Origin: Citrobacter gillenii
GTDB lineage: Bacteria; Pseudomonadota; Gammaproteobacteria; Enterobacterales; Enterobacteriaceae
DNA length: 64,000 bases
NCBI RefSeq assembly: GCF_013337685.1
Contig: NZ_SUQN01000002.1
Location: 62,001-126,000 of the forward strand
Direction of reading: 5' to 3'
Under the pieces are notes generated by a model. That model saw only the letters and a list, made by a program, of their open reading frames with translations. It was not told the origin of the DNA and ran no database searches. Numbering within the stretch: position 1 is the stretch's first letter; each line of letters starts with the position of its first letter. Positions 27,523 through 37,181 of the stretch are shown here, piece by piece. Made by a program: the position numbers and the translations under genes.

Positions 27523-28632
27523 TTAATGCCCGATCATTCTGGCTTTCGGTATCAGTTGGAAATACATATGCTCCGGTACCGGCGTCTGCCAGACGTTGGC
27601 ATACATCGCATAGCCAATGACGGCAAATAGAATACCGAGCAGCAGTAGCGTCATTCCCCATCCAGGTAAAGCGACGCGTTGCCACCACGGTTTGGGTGCG
27701 GCGTTGCCGGTCGGTCTCTGCAGTGAAAACGTCAGCGTTGAGGCGACTGGGCATGATTCAACGCAGGTCATGCAGCCGGTACATTCAACGGTGCGGACCC
27801 GAATAAGCTTGTCCACCGGAATGTTTGACGGGCAGTTCTTCGCGCATTTTCCGCAGTCGATGCAGCTGTCTGCATTACGCCGGATTTTAAATGGAGAGAG
27901 CAGGGAGAAGAGGCCGAGCAGGGCACCATACGGGCATAAATAGCGACACCAGGCGTTACGAATAAACAGGCTCATGATGCTGATAATCACCACGAAAACC
28001 AGCGTTGCCGTGCCAATGTGGCGGAAGAAATCGAGCATCTTGACGTCGATAATCATGCCGTAGGCCGACATCAAAAAGTACTGGATCCCCTGCGCGGGCA
28101 TCGACAGGGCAATATACAGAAAGAAGCTCAGCAGCAGATATTTCAGGCTCAGCAGCGGCAGATCCAGCCAGCGCGGCAGTGTGAAATGGCGGCCAACGAG
28201 TTTTTTACCCAGATTGCCAATCAACTCTGACAGCGTCCCCACCGGACAGAGCCACGAGCAGAATGATTTTTTTAACAGCAGGCTTATCAGAATAAACGCG
28301 ACGAGCAGCAGCATGGAGGCGGCGTGGATCGGCGGAAGGTATCCGGTTTCCAGCGTATACCTGATGTTCATCAGCCCGGCGATAGGCAGCCACCCTTCAA
28401 TCCCACCCGGTCTGGGAATATACACGCTGGTGCCGCCGGTCTCAAAATAGCGGACCCAGTAATAAAAGGTCACACCAATATAGATATTAATCGCCAGCAG
28501 AAGAAACTGGGTGGCTCTTCGCCAGGTGCTGGCATTCCGCCAGTCATTCCATGGCAGTTTTCCTCCGGTGGTGCCTGGACGGCGCTGCCAGCGTGTTCTC
28601 TTATTCCCGTTCATGATTTTATTATCCCTCAT
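27523..28632 (-). CDS. YccM/NapH-like membrane protein with 4Fe-4S ferredoxin domains
   Basis: 369 residues. Five or six transmembrane helices (about residues 38-58, 110-130, 165-190, 215-240 and 335-355) carry two membrane-embedded CxxxCP motifs (FCSWLCPVGTLSE and WCRYLCPYGALLG) as in NapH/CcoG-type proteins. A cytoplasmic double 4Fe-4S ferredoxin follows (CIDCGKCAKNCP and CTGCMTCVESCP). Proteins of this type pass electrons between quinol and soluble partners. No obvious reductase or c-type cytochrome gene is adjacent, so the acceptor is unknown. The start MRDNKIMNG follows GGAAGGAAACG. Confidence 0.8.
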   Translation of the reverse strand: MRDNKIMNGNKRTRWQRRPGTTGGKLPWNDWRNASTWRRATQFLLLAINIYIGVTFYYWVRYFETGGTSVYIPRPGGIEGWLPIAGLMNIRYTLETGYLPPIHAASMLLLVAFILISLLLKKSFCSWLCPVGTLSELIGNLGKKLVGRHFTLPRWLDLPLLSLKYLLLSFFLYIALSMPAQGIQYFLMSAYGMIIDVKMLDFFRHIGTATLVFVVIISIMSLFIRNAWCRYLCPYGALLGLFSLLSPFKIRRNADSCIDCGKCAKNCPSNIPVDKLIRVRTVECTGCMTCVESCPVASTLTFSLQRPTGNAAPKPWWQRVALPGWGMTLLLLGILFAVIGYAMYANVWQTPVPEHMYFQLIPKARMIGH

Positions 28633-28831
28633 CGTTTCCTTCCCGCATTCAGGAGGACGCATCACCGGGATATGCTAACGCGATAAAGATATCATGTATT
28701 TGATTTGCATCTTATTCAGCGGCTGTTATTTTGCGCCAGGCAAAAGCCCTATTAAAAATAACAGCACGAGTATTAACACGGGTCAGATAAATACCCTGAA
28801 GGGGGTATTTATTTCTGCGGAAAGGGAAAAG

Positions 28832-30220
28832 TTATTCCTGATAGGTTTCGACGCGGTTACGGCCACGGCTTTTTGCCAGATACAGTGCGCGGTCGGCTTT
28901 ATCCACCAACTGTTTGTAGTCCGGATGGTAGTCATATTCGGCGATACCGATACTGACGGTAATCGAGAAGGATTCCGTCGTCGAGGCCGCCATGCGCAGG
29001 TCGGCAATCTTTTTACGCAGGGTTTCCAGAATAATACTGGCCTGTGAAACCTCTGACTCGACCAGCAGGATCATAAACTCTTCACCGCCGTAGCGGAAAA
29101 CGTAGTCGCTGCTGCGGATATGCTCATAAATCACCGCCGCCACGCTTTTCAGCGCCATGTCGCCGGTGTTATGCCCATAGCTGTCGTTGATTTGTTTGAA
29201 GTAATCAATGTCTAACATGGCCAGGGTGAACGGCTTGCGCGCATGTAATGCCAGCGAAATTTCGCGCCGCATAATGGTCGGAATAAAGCGGCGGTTAAGC
29301 AGCTGGGTCAGCGAGTCTTTACCGTTTTCCTGTTTGACCAGCGCTTCAAACATCGAGGCCAGAAGGTAATGGATTTTTGCCGACAGCTGGCGGACATCCT
29401 GCAATAAACTCATCCGTACGGCTTCTGCAGGTTGCTGTAGATTCAACAGTGTCTGGGTCAGACGGTTATCAATTTCTGCAATCACAGATTCCATTTCGGC
29501 AAGCAGATTGCTGTTACCGAATATATGTTTTCCCTTATGGGAGAACCACATACCAAAATCGGAGTTTGCCAGAAAGACCAGTTCCCCAACGGGTAATCCG
29601 GTGGCAATGTTGTAGATAAACTGATTTTCCCAGTCGGTAAACGAGCGGATTTGCCGCTCGCGCTCGACGTTGACGTCGTCATAAATCGTTTGCAGGCGAT
29701 ACTGTTCTTGCGTGTTCAGGGAGTTTTGATAGCTTGGCGAATAGGAGACGGTCATCGCCTCCAGTGCGGTATCCATTGCCAGGCTGCTAAAGCAGATAGC
29801 GTCACTCAACAGGTGAGGCGGGTAGTCTGCTTTCTTTTTCAGCACCCGATACAACTCATCTTTCAGCTTGCGCGCGCCGCGATTGACCAGATCGATGGGC
29901 AGGCCGATACGCGCATGGACCACGCCGATTTCGCGTTGTTTGAGCAGCAACTGTGAGAGGTCTTCCTGCGCGCTACCCAGCACGCTGCGCAGCCAGTTAA
30001 ACATGCTGCCGCTAAGCCGCGTACTGACTTGTTCGGTATTCAGGAACAATGCGCTCTCGGCATGGGAGAGCATGTAGTCATAAAACACGGTCACTAAATG
30101 GCGGATCTCCTCATCGCTTAACGAAGTCAGGATCGTATGGACGTCAGGAGACGTCTGGCGCAGCAGCGCCTGCCATTCAGTCAGTAGTAATGTGTCGTTT
30201 GCGGGGGCAACCTGTTCCAT
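28832..30220 (-). CDS. Globin-coupled diguanylate cyclase (DosC-like)
   Basis: 462 residues. Residues 1-155 are a globin-coupled sensor domain like that of E. coli DosC, with the probable proximal heme ligand His102 in GVVHARIGLPID. A middle helical domain (165-300) precedes a GGDEF domain (about 305-462). The active-site loop is GGEEF (379-383), and an RxxD inhibitory c-di-GMP site is present (RSSD, 370-373), so the enzyme should be active and product-inhibited. It makes c-di-GMP from GTP in response to O2 or another heme ligand. Unlike dosC in E. coli, no dosP phosphodiesterase lies beside it. The start MEQVAP is preferred over a TTG upstream. Confidence 0.85.
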   Translation of the reverse strand: MEQVAPANDTLLLTEWQALLRQTSPDVHTILTSLSDEEIRHLVTVFYDYMLSHAESALFLNTEQVSTRLSGSMFNWLRSVLGSAQEDLSQLLLKQREIGVVHARIGLPIDLVNRGARKLKDELYRVLKKKADYPPHLLSDAICFSSLAMDTALEAMTVSYSPSYQNSLNTQEQYRLQTIYDDVNVERERQIRSFTDWENQFIYNIATGLPVGELVFLANSDFGMWFSHKGKHIFGNSNLLAEMESVIAEIDNRLTQTLLNLQQPAEAVRMSLLQDVRQLSAKIHYLLASMFEALVKQENGKDSLTQLLNRRFIPTIMRREISLALHARKPFTLAMLDIDYFKQINDSYGHNTGDMALKSVAAVIYEHIRSSDYVFRYGGEEFMILLVESEVSQASIILETLRKKIADLRMAASTTESFSITVSIGIAEYDYHPDYKQLVDKADRALYLAKSRGRNRVETYQE

Positions 30221-30311
30221 CTCACAGCCACTCAAAAATACGTTTAAAAATCCAGGCGATATTACGGACAATTACGTCACGATGGTCAAGCGAAACTGTG
30301 TTTCAGGTGCG

Positions 30312-30959
30312 TTAACGATGGGTGATGCCTTCGTAAATCAGCCTCAGGGCGAAGGCTCCGATAATGGCACCAATCACCCGACTGGCAATCCGGTGGATCC
30401 GCCCATATGCGCGGCGAACTGCAGGTAAAGAAAACGCCTGACTGAGAAAAATACGCCAGATGACGGAAGACAACACAATCCCCGCCCACGCCATCATCCT
30501 TGCCCATGTCGGCGTGTCTGCACTCAGCGTGACCGAGAAAATACTAATAAAAAACAGCACGGTTTGTGGATTGGATAAATCCGTTAACAGCCCGCGCCGG
30601 AAGAAGACGTACCAGGGTGCAGAAATCGGCTGCTGTAACGTTGGCATTTGTGGTGTCGCCTGATGTCGAATGCTGTTCCACGCGAACCACAGTAAATACG
30701 CGCCGCCGACAATTTTAATCAGTGAGAATACGCCTTCACACTGGGTGATAAGTGTCGCCATGCCAAACAACCCGAGGCCAGAATAGAACGCATCGCCTAG
30801 CGCCACCCCCAGACCGGTCATCACGCCCGCCCGGCGTCCCGATGCCAGACTGGTTTGCACCACCACGAACAGATTTGCACCGGGATTAAAAAAGGTTAAC
30901 ACGAACAAACTGACGGTCAGTACGACGGCGTGTAGAGGTTCCATAAACAACGATTCCAT
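30312..30959 (-). CDS. yahN: LysE/RhtB-family amino-acid exporter YahN
   Basis: 215 residues, nearly identical in pattern to E. coli YahN. Six hydrophobic segments; the family signature FFNPGANLFVVVQTSLASGR with GLGVALGDAFYSGLGLFG lies near the N-terminus. RhtB-type proteins export neutral amino acids or homoserine lactone; the substrate of YahN is not established. Order yahN-yahO-prpR as in E. coli. Confidence 0.9.
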   Translation of the reverse strand: MESLFMEPLHAVVLTVSLFVLTFFNPGANLFVVVQTSLASGRRAGVMTGLGVALGDAFYSGLGLFGMATLITQCEGVFSLIKIVGGAYLLWFAWNSIRHQATPQMPTLQQPISAPWYVFFRRGLLTDLSNPQTVLFFISIFSVTLSADTPTWARMMAWAGIVLSSVIWRIFLSQAFSLPAVRRAYGRIHRIASRVIGAIIGAFALRLIYEGITHR

Positions 30960-31307
30960 CAGTGAGAATAGAGGGGTATGTGATGCGCAGTCTGGATTAA
31001 GACTATTCTGCGTCGTCAGCTACTCTACGTTTTCAACGTACATTTTTCTGAGGATTTACTCACACTGTATTATGAAACAATAGCGCTGTTGCAAGCGGGT
31101 ATGTCAGGCGATTATTCGCGGCCAGGTGCGGCGGGGAACGCAACGGCGTAGGATCGTCGGTTATCTCCGTTTCGCAAAATCTCTTTATATTTCCGTTAGC
31201 TCTGGATTTTTTGAACAAGCTGAACTACTTATTAATCATCCTTGACTCGCACTATCGATGTTCAGGGGTCGATGATGGCGTAAAAACATAAAAATTGGAG
31301 CTTTTAT
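30960..31307. other. Intergenic region between yahN and yahO
   Basis: 348 bases holding the divergent promoters of yahN and yahO; no distinctive operator recognised. GGAG lies 11 bases before the yahO ATG. Confidence 0.5.
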
Positions 31308-31583
31308 ATGAAAACTGGATATAAGGTATTAATTGGTGCGTTAGCTTTTGTCGTTTCCAACGCCTATGCCGCGGAACTGATGATGAAGGTCGATTTTGAT
31401 AAGGTTGAGTCTCAGTACACCAAGATTGGCACGATTTCTACCAGCAATGAAATGTCTGCCGCAGATGCTAAAGCAGACTTGATTAAGAAAGCCGATGAGA
31501 AAGGCGCAGACGTCCTGGTATTAACCTCCGGTCAAACGGACAATAAAATCCATGGCACGGCTAATATTTACAAGAAAAAATAA
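31308..31583 (+). CDS. yahO: YahO, small periplasmic YhcN-family (DUF1471) protein
   Basis: 91 residues; signal peptide [21 protein letters not shown], then the DUF1471 domain ending [10 protein letters not shown], closely matching E. coli YahO. DUF1471 proteins are small stress-related periplasmic proteins; the function of YahO is unknown. Followed by a bidirectional terminator. Confidence 0.92.
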   Translation: MKTGYKVLIGALAFVVSNAYAAELMMKVDFDKVESQYTKIGTISTSNEMSAADAKADLIKKADEKGADVLVLTSGQTDNKIHGTANIYKKK

Positions 31584-31605
31584 CGCGCTGAACTGAAAGA
31601 CAAAC

Positions 31606-31637
31606 AACCCGCTGGTCATCGTACCGGCGGGTTATTG
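31606..31637. terminator. Bidirectional terminator between yahO and prpR
   Basis: AACCCGCTGGT / ACCGGCGGGTT stem around CATCGT, followed on the plus strand by ATTGTTTT. It overlaps the end of prpR. Confidence 0.75.
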
Positions 31638-33227
31638 TTTTAATCGCCGCCAGAATGTGGTTCTACTGATACCTAAATACCGCGCGGCTGCGGTTTTATC
31701 GCCATTACATTGCGCCAGCACCTGCTGCGGTGTCAGTGATGATGAAACCTGAGGCGCTTCGGAGGTAACGGCTAACTCCGGTAACAACTGCTGCAAAAAA
31801 TGGATGTTCAGTTCAGGTTGCGGTTCCACGCTCAAAAACAGCGCCAGACGCTCCATCATATTACGCAGCTCGCGAATATTTCCCGGCCAGCCATAATTGA
31901 GTAGCGTCTGCTGGCTCAGCCCGAGTCCCTTACGCACCGTATCAGAAAACGGCGCGTCGAGTTCCGCCAGTGACTGTTTTAAAAACCCTTCTGCCAGCGG
32001 CAGGATATCGGGCAGGCGCTCGCGCAGTGGCGGCAGTGTGAGGCGCAGAATGCTCAGGCGATAAAACAGATCGGTTCGAAACTGGCCCTGTTTCATCTCC
32101 TGCTCGAGATGACAGTGGGTGGCGCTGATCACCCGCACATCGACCGGGATCGGCTGATGCCCGCCCACCCGAGTGACCTCTTTTTCTTCCAGCACGCGCA
32201 GCAGTCGGGTTTGTAACGGCAGCGGCATTTCACCGATCTCGTCGAGAAACAGCGTCCCGCCGTGGGCAATTTCAAACAGGCCCGCGCGACCGCCCCGACG
32301 AGAGCCGGTAAACGCGCCATCTTCATAGCCAAACAGCTCCGCTTCCAACAATGATTCGGTAATAGCCCCGCAGTTAACGGCGACAAATGGCGCTGAGGGC
32401 TTGCCACGTCGAGAGTCCTGACGGGTGAAATATTCCCGATGAATCGCCTGCGCCGCCAGCTCTTTCCCCGTCCCGGTTTCACCCTGAATCAGCACCGGTG
32501 CGCGCGAGCGGGCGTACAGCATGATGGTGTGGCGAACCTGCTCCATCTGCGGCGAATGACCGCGCATATCACCCAGCGTATAGCGGGTGCGTAGCGTATC
32601 GCCGCTGGCGTATTGCCCGTTGCGTCGGAGCGTCAGGCGGGTCATATCCAGCGCATCGCTAAAGGCCTGACGTACGGTGGCCGCCGAATAGATAAAGATC
32701 CCGGTCATCCCCGCTTCTTCCGCCAGATCGGTAATCAAGCCCGCGCCAACCACCGCTTGCGTTCCGCCGGCTTTCAGCTCGTTGATCTGCCCGCGCGCAT
32801 CCTCTTCGGTGATATAGCTGCGCTGCTCCAGGCGCAAATTGAACGTCTTTTGAAAGGCGGTTAATGCGGGCAGTGTTTCCTGATAGGTGACGACGCCAAT
32901 CGACGGGGTTAGCTTACCGGCTTTCGCCAGCGCCTGTAGCACGTCGAATCCGCTGGGTTTTATCAGGATCACCGGAATCGACAGGCGGCTTTTCAGATAC
33001 GCGCCGTTGGAACCCGCGGCGATGATGGCATCGCAACGTTCGCTGGCGAGCTTCTTGCGGATATAGGCCACCGCTTTTTCAAAACCCAACTGAATTGGGG
33101 TAATGGTTGCGAGGTGATCAAACTCCAGGCTGATGTCGCGAAACAGGTCGAACAGGCGTGTGACGGAGACCGTCCAGATAACCGGTTTGTCGTCATTCAT
33201 GCGTGGTGGAAGATGTGTCTCAGCCAT
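31632..33227 (-). CDS. prpR: PrpR, sigma-54-dependent activator of the prp operon
   Basis: 531 residues. An N-terminal PrpR_N sensor domain (about 1-195) senses 2-methylcitrate. The AAA+ domain shows Walker [13 protein letters not shown], the sigma-54 contact loop in [10 protein letters not shown], and Walker [14 protein letters not shown] Fis-type helix-turn-helix lies at the C-terminus ([20 protein letters not shown]). Divergent from prpB, whose promoter is of the sigma-54 type. The ATG at 33227 (MAETHLPP) is chosen; an upstream TTG is in frame. Close to E. coli PrpR (528 residues). Confidence 0.93.
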   Translation of the reverse strand: MAETHLPPRMNDDKPVIWTVSVTRLFDLFRDISLEFDHLATITPIQLGFEKAVAYIRKKLASERCDAIIAAGSNGAYLKSRLSIPVILIKPSGFDVLQALAKAGKLTPSIGVVTYQETLPALTAFQKTFNLRLEQRSYITEEDARGQINELKAGGTQAVVGAGLITDLAEEAGMTGIFIYSAATVRQAFSDALDMTRLTLRRNGQYASGDTLRTRYTLGDMRGHSPQMEQVRHTIMLYARSRAPVLIQGETGTGKELAAQAIHREYFTRQDSRRGKPSAPFVAVNCGAITESLLEAELFGYEDGAFTGSRRGGRAGLFEIAHGGTLFLDEIGEMPLPLQTRLLRVLEEKEVTRVGGHQPIPVDVRVISATHCHLEQEMKQGQFRTDLFYRLSILRLTLPPLRERLPDILPLAEGFLKQSLAELDAPFSDTVRKGLGLSQQTLLNYGWPGNIRELRNMMERLALFLSVEPQPELNIHFLQQLLPELAVTSEAPQVSSSLTPQQVLAQCNGDKTAAARYLGISRTTFWRRLKQ

Positions 33228-33269
33228 CGCTAACCCCAAAATTAAAGAACCGAATATTGGGTTTAGTTG

Positions 33270-33316
33270 TGTTTCATAAATGTTGCAATGAAACGTTCAG
33301 GCCGGTTTCATGAAAC
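33270..33316. promoter_or_regulatory. Probable PrpR-binding sites (two inverted repeats)
   Basis: TGTTTCAT (33270-33277) with ATGAAAC (33288-33294), and the compact palindrome GTTTCATGAAAC (33305-33316). They lie 100-145 bases upstream of the sigma-54 promoter of prpB, where an enhancer-binding protein should sit. Confidence 0.6.
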
Positions 33317-33414
33317 GCGTGCTGACACGCTTTTGTGCGACAAAAATGCAGAGTTAAATTGTAATTAATTGTTTTAAAATAAGTAAGTAAAAATAACGCA
33401 CTCAATAAAGGTGT

Positions 33415-33430
33415 TGGCATACCCCTTGCT
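33415..33430 (+). promoter_or_regulatory. Sigma-54 promoter of prpBCDE
   Basis: TGGCATACCCCTTGCT with GG (33416-33417) and GC (33428-33429) 10 bases apart, 49 bases before prpB. Equivalent to the known sigma-54 promoter of enteric prp operons. Confidence 0.92.
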
Positions 33431-33478
33431 TTAGGTTAATCAACGAACGATAACAAGTTGATAACAAGAGGATGGGAT

Positions 33479-34363
33479 ATGTCTCTGCACTCTCCGGGGC
33501 TGGCGTTTCGCGCCGCGCTCACTAAAGAAAATCCATTACAAATTGTTGGCACCATCAATGCGAACCACGCTCTGCTGGCCCAGCGCGCTGGGTATCAGGC
33601 GATTTATCTCTCTGGCGGCGGCGTGGCTGCCGGGTCGCTAGGGTTACCGGATCTCGGTATCTCTACCCTCGATGATGTACTGACCGATATCCGCCGTATC
33701 ACCGATGTCTGCCCGCTGCCGCTGCTGGTGGATGCCGATATTGGGTTCGGATCATCCGCGTTTAACGTGGCACGCACTGTGAAATCGATGATCAAAGCCG
33801 GGGCCGCTGCGCTGCACATTGAAGATCAGATCGGCGCCAAGCGCTGTGGGCATCGTCCGAACAAGGCGATCGTATCGAAAGAAGAGATGGTCGACAGGAT
33901 CCGTGCGGCGGTGGATGCGCGTACTGATCCGAACTTTGTTGTTATGGCGCGTACCGATGCGCTGGCGGTGGAAGGGTTAGACGCCGCTATCGATCGTGCG
34001 CAGGCGTATGTCGAAGCGGGCGCTGACATGCTGTTCCCGGAAGCCATTACGGAGCTGGCAATGTACCGCCAATTTGCCGATGCCGTGCAGGTACCGATCC
34101 TTGCCAACATTACTGAATTTGGCGCAACGCCGTTGTTCACCACCGATGAGTTGCGCAGTGCGAACGTGGCAATGGCGCTGTATCCGCTGTCGGCATTTCG
34201 CGCCATGAACCGTGCCGCCGAGCAGGTGTACAACGTGCTGCGCCAGGAAGGCACGCAGAAGAACGTTATCGACATCATGCAGACGCGCAACGAGCTGTAC
34301 GAAAGCATCAACTACTACCAGTTCGAAGAGAAACTCGACGCGTTGTACGCCACGAAGCCGTAG
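33479..34363 (+). CDS. prpB: 2-methylisocitrate lyase
   Basis: 294 residues. Cleaves 2-methylisocitrate to pyruvate and succinate, the last step of the methylcitrate cycle. Isocitrate-lyase superfamily; the catalytic cysteine is in [15 protein letters not shown], and LVDADIGFG carries the Mg-binding Asp. The ATG at 33479 ([14 protein letters not shown]) follows AGAGGATGGG; an in-frame start 21 bases upstream is rejected by comparison with E. coli PrpB. A REP pair separates it from prpC. Confidence 0.96.
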   Translation: MSLHSPGLAFRAALTKENPLQIVGTINANHALLAQRAGYQAIYLSGGGVAAGSLGLPDLGISTLDDVLTDIRRITDVCPLPLLVDADIGFGSSAFNVARTVKSMIKAGAAALHIEDQIGAKRCGHRPNKAIVSKEEMVDRIRAAVDARTDPNFVVMARTDALAVEGLDAAIDRAQAYVEAGADMLFPEAITELAMYRQFADAVQVPILANITEFGATPLFTTDELRSANVAMALYPLSAFRAMNRAAEQVYNVLRQEGTQKNVIDIMQTRNELYESINYYQFEEKLDALYATKP

Positions 34364-34426
34364 GCCTGATAAGGCGCAGCCGCCATCAGGCAATGCCGGA
34401 TGGCGCTACGTTTATCCGGGCTACAA
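34364..34426. repeat. REP-type repeats between prpB and prpC
   Basis: GCCTGATAAGGCGCAGCCGC with CATCAGGCA, then TGCCGGATGGCGCTACG with TTTATCCGGGCTAC. Inside an operon, such elements often stabilise the upstream message and may make prpB mRNA more abundant than prpCDE. Confidence 0.8.
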
Positions 34427-34481
34427 CGTACGACGCGATGCATACCCTCAATACCCTATATATAAAAATAACGAGGACAAC

Positions 34482-35651
34482 ATGAGCGACACAACGATCC
34501 TGCAAAATAGTACGAATGTTATTAAGCCGAAAAAATCGGTCGCGCTGTCCGGCGTGACCGCCGGCAATACCGCCCTGTGCACCGTTGGTAAAAGCGGTAA
34601 CGATTTACACTATCGTGGCTACGATATTCTCGACCTCGCGCAACAGTGCGAATTTGAAGAAGTGGCGCACCTGCTGATCCACGGAAAATTACCCACCCGC
34701 GATGAACTCAACGCCTACAAGGTTAAATTAAAAGCGCTGCGTGGCCTCCCGGCAAACGTGCGTACCGTTCTGGAAGCGTTGCCTGCCGCTTCGCATCCGA
34801 TGGACGTGATGCGTACCGGCGTTTCTGCGTTGGGCTGCACGCTGCCGGAAAAAGAGGGGCATACCGTCTCCGGCGCGCGCGACATTGCCGATAAGCTGTT
34901 GGCCTCGCTCAGCTCGATCCTGCTGTACTGGTATCACTACAGCCACAACGGTGAGCGTATCCAGCCGGAAACCGATGACGATTCCATTGGCGGTCATTTC
35001 CTGCACCTGCTGCACGGCGAAAAACCGTCGGCCAGTTGGGAAAAAGCGATGCACATCTCGCTGGTGCTGTATGCCGAACACGAATTCAATGCCTCGACCT
35101 TTACCGGACGGGTGATTGCGGGAACCGGCTCGGATATGTATTCCGCGATTATCGGCGCCATTGGCGCGCTGCGCGGTCCGAAACACGGCGGGGCCAACGA
35201 AGTGTCGCTGGAAATTCAGCAGCGCTACGAAACGCCGGATGAAGCCGAAGCTGATATCCGTAAACGTGTAGAAAACAAAGAGGTGGTGATTGGCTTTGGT
35301 CACCCGGTCTACACCCTTGCTGACCCGCGGCATCAGGTGATCAAGCGCGTGGCGAAGCAGCTTTCCCAGGAAGGCGGTTCGCTGAAAATGTACAACATCG
35401 CCGACCGTCTGGAAGAGGTAATGTGGGATACCAAAAAGATGTTCCCGAACCTCGACTGGTTCTCGGCGGTTTCCTACAACATGATGGGCGTCCCGACCGA
35501 AATGTTCACCCCGCTGTTTGTCATCGCCCGCGTCACCGGCTGGGCGGCGCACATCATTGAACAGCGCCAGGATAATAAAATCATCCGGCCTTCCGCCAAC
35601 TACACCGGCCCGGAAGATCGCGTATTTGTCGCTATTGAAAAGCGTTGCTAA
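34482..35651 (+). CDS. prpC: 2-methylcitrate synthase
   Basis: 389 residues, the length of E. coli PrpC. Condenses propionyl-CoA with oxaloacetate to 2-methylcitrate. Citrate-synthase family motifs: [17 protein letters not shown] with a catalytic His, [16 protein letters not shown] and the active-site Asp region [18 protein letters not shown]. The ATG at 34482 follows ACGAGGAC; the reading frame runs open far upstream through prpB in another frame, but that part is not coding. Confidence 0.96.
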   Translation: MSDTTILQNSTNVIKPKKSVALSGVTAGNTALCTVGKSGNDLHYRGYDILDLAQQCEFEEVAHLLIHGKLPTRDELNAYKVKLKALRGLPANVRTVLEALPAASHPMDVMRTGVSALGCTLPEKEGHTVSGARDIADKLLASLSSILLYWYHYSHNGERIQPETDDDSIGGHFLHLLHGEKPSASWEKAMHISLVLYAEHEFNASTFTGRVIAGTGSDMYSAIIGAIGALRGPKHGGANEVSLEIQQRYETPDEAEADIRKRVENKEVVIGFGHPVYTLADPRHQVIKRVAKQLSQEGGSLKMYNIADRLEEVMWDTKKMFPNLDWFSAVSYNMMGVPTEMFTPLFVIARVTGWAAHIIEQRQDNKIIRPSANYTGPEDRVFVAIEKRC

Positions 35652-35690
35652 TGCAAAACCTCTAAAGATAAAAAACAGGAAACGTACCCT

Positions 35691-37142
35691 ATGTCCGCTC
35701 ATATTTCGAATGTTCGCCCTGAATTTGACCGTGAAATCGTTGATATCGTTGATTACGTGATGAATTACGCCATCACCTCGACGGTGGCGTATGACACCGC
35801 GCATTATTGTCTGCTCGACACCCTCGGCTGCGGGCTGGAAGCGCTGGAATATCCGGCCTGTAAAAAACTGCTGGGGCCGATTGTCCCGGGGACGGTGGTG
35901 CCGAACGGTGTTCGCGTGCCGGGCACCCAGTTTCAGCTCGACCCGGTGCAGGCAGCGTTTAACATTGGCGCGATGATCCGCTGGCTGGACTTCAACGACA
36001 CCTGGCTTGCCGCGGAATGGGGCCATCCTTCCGATAACCTTGGCGGGATTCTGGCCACCGCTGACTGGCTGTCGCGCAATGCGGTAGCAGCGGGTAAAGC
36101 GCCGCTGACTATGAAAACCGTGCTGACTGGTATGATCAAAGCCCATGAAATTCAGGGCTGTATCGCGCTGGAAAACTCCTTTAACCGCGTCGGCCTGGAC
36201 CACGTTCTGCTGGTGAAAGTGGCCTCGACCGCCGTAGTCGCCGAGATGCTGGGACTGACCCGCGATGAGATCCTCAACGCGGTTTCGCTGGCGTGGGTCG
36301 ACGGACAGTCGCTGCGAACCTATCGTCATGCGCCGAATACCGGTACGCGTAAATCCTGGGCGGCGGGGGATGCCACATCCCGGGCGGTGCGTCTGGCGCT
36401 GATGGCCAAAACCGGCGAGATGGGGTACCCGTCTGCGCTGACGGCGAAAACCTGGGGCTTCTATGATGTCTCCTTCAAAGGAGAAGCGTTCCGCTTCCAG
36501 CGTCCGTACGGCTCTTACGTGATGGAAAACGTGCTGTTTAAAATCTCCTTCCCGGCTGAGTTCCACTCCCAGACCGCGGTAGAAGCCGCCATGACGCTGC
36601 ATGAAAAACTGCTGGCTGCTGGTAAGACGGCCGCCGATATCGAAAAAGTGACGATTCGTACACACGAAGCCTGCATTCGCATCATCGACAAAAAAGGCCC
36701 ACTGGATAACCCGGCGGATCGCGACCACTGCATCCAGTACATGGTGGCGATCCCGCTGCTGTTCGGACGCCTGACGGCGGCTGATTATGAAGACGGTGTG
36801 GCGCAGGATAAACGCATCGACGCGCTGCGTGAGAAAATTAACTGCTTCGAAGATCCGGCCTTTACCGCCGATTATCACAACCCGGAAAAACGCGCCATCG
36901 CCAACGCTATCACCCTGGAGTTTACCGACGGCTCCCGTTTTGACGAAGAGGTGGTGGAATACCCGATCGGCCACGCGCGTCGTCGGACTGACGGCATGCC
37001 GAAGCTGGTTGAGAAATTCAAAATCAACTTGGCGCGCCAGTTCCCGACCCGCCAACAACAGCGCATTCTGGATGTTTCCCTGGACAGAACTCGCCTGGAA
37101 CAGATGCCGGTTAATGAGTACATGGATTTGTTCATTATCTAA
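35691..37142 (+). CDS. prpD: 2-methylcitrate dehydratase
   Basis: 483 residues, the length of E. coli PrpD. Dehydrates 2-methylcitrate to 2-methyl-cis-aconitate without an iron-sulfur cluster (MmgE/PrpD family). Recognised from [20 protein letters not shown] and [20 protein letters not shown]. Starts 39 bases after prpC with AGGAAACG upstream. A long open frame on the opposite strand here is a by-product of codon bias. Confidence 0.96.
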   Translation: MSAHISNVRPEFDREIVDIVDYVMNYAITSTVAYDTAHYCLLDTLGCGLEALEYPACKKLLGPIVPGTVVPNGVRVPGTQFQLDPVQAAFNIGAMIRWLDFNDTWLAAEWGHPSDNLGGILATADWLSRNAVAAGKAPLTMKTVLTGMIKAHEIQGCIALENSFNRVGLDHVLLVKVASTAVVAEMLGLTRDEILNAVSLAWVDGQSLRTYRHAPNTGTRKSWAAGDATSRAVRLALMAKTGEMGYPSALTAKTWGFYDVSFKGEAFRFQRPYGSYVMENVLFKISFPAEFHSQTAVEAAMTLHEKLLAAGKTAADIEKVTIRTHEACIRIIDKKGPLDNPADRDHCIQYMVAIPLLFGRLTAADYEDGVAQDKRIDALREKINCFEDPAFTADYHNPEKRAIANAITLEFTDGSRFDEEVVEYPIGHARRRTDGMPKLVEKFKINLARQFPTRQQQRILDVSLDRTRLEQMPVNEYMDLFII

Positions 37143-37181
37143 AACCTGACTCATTAGGCGTAAGTTCAACAGGAGAGCATT

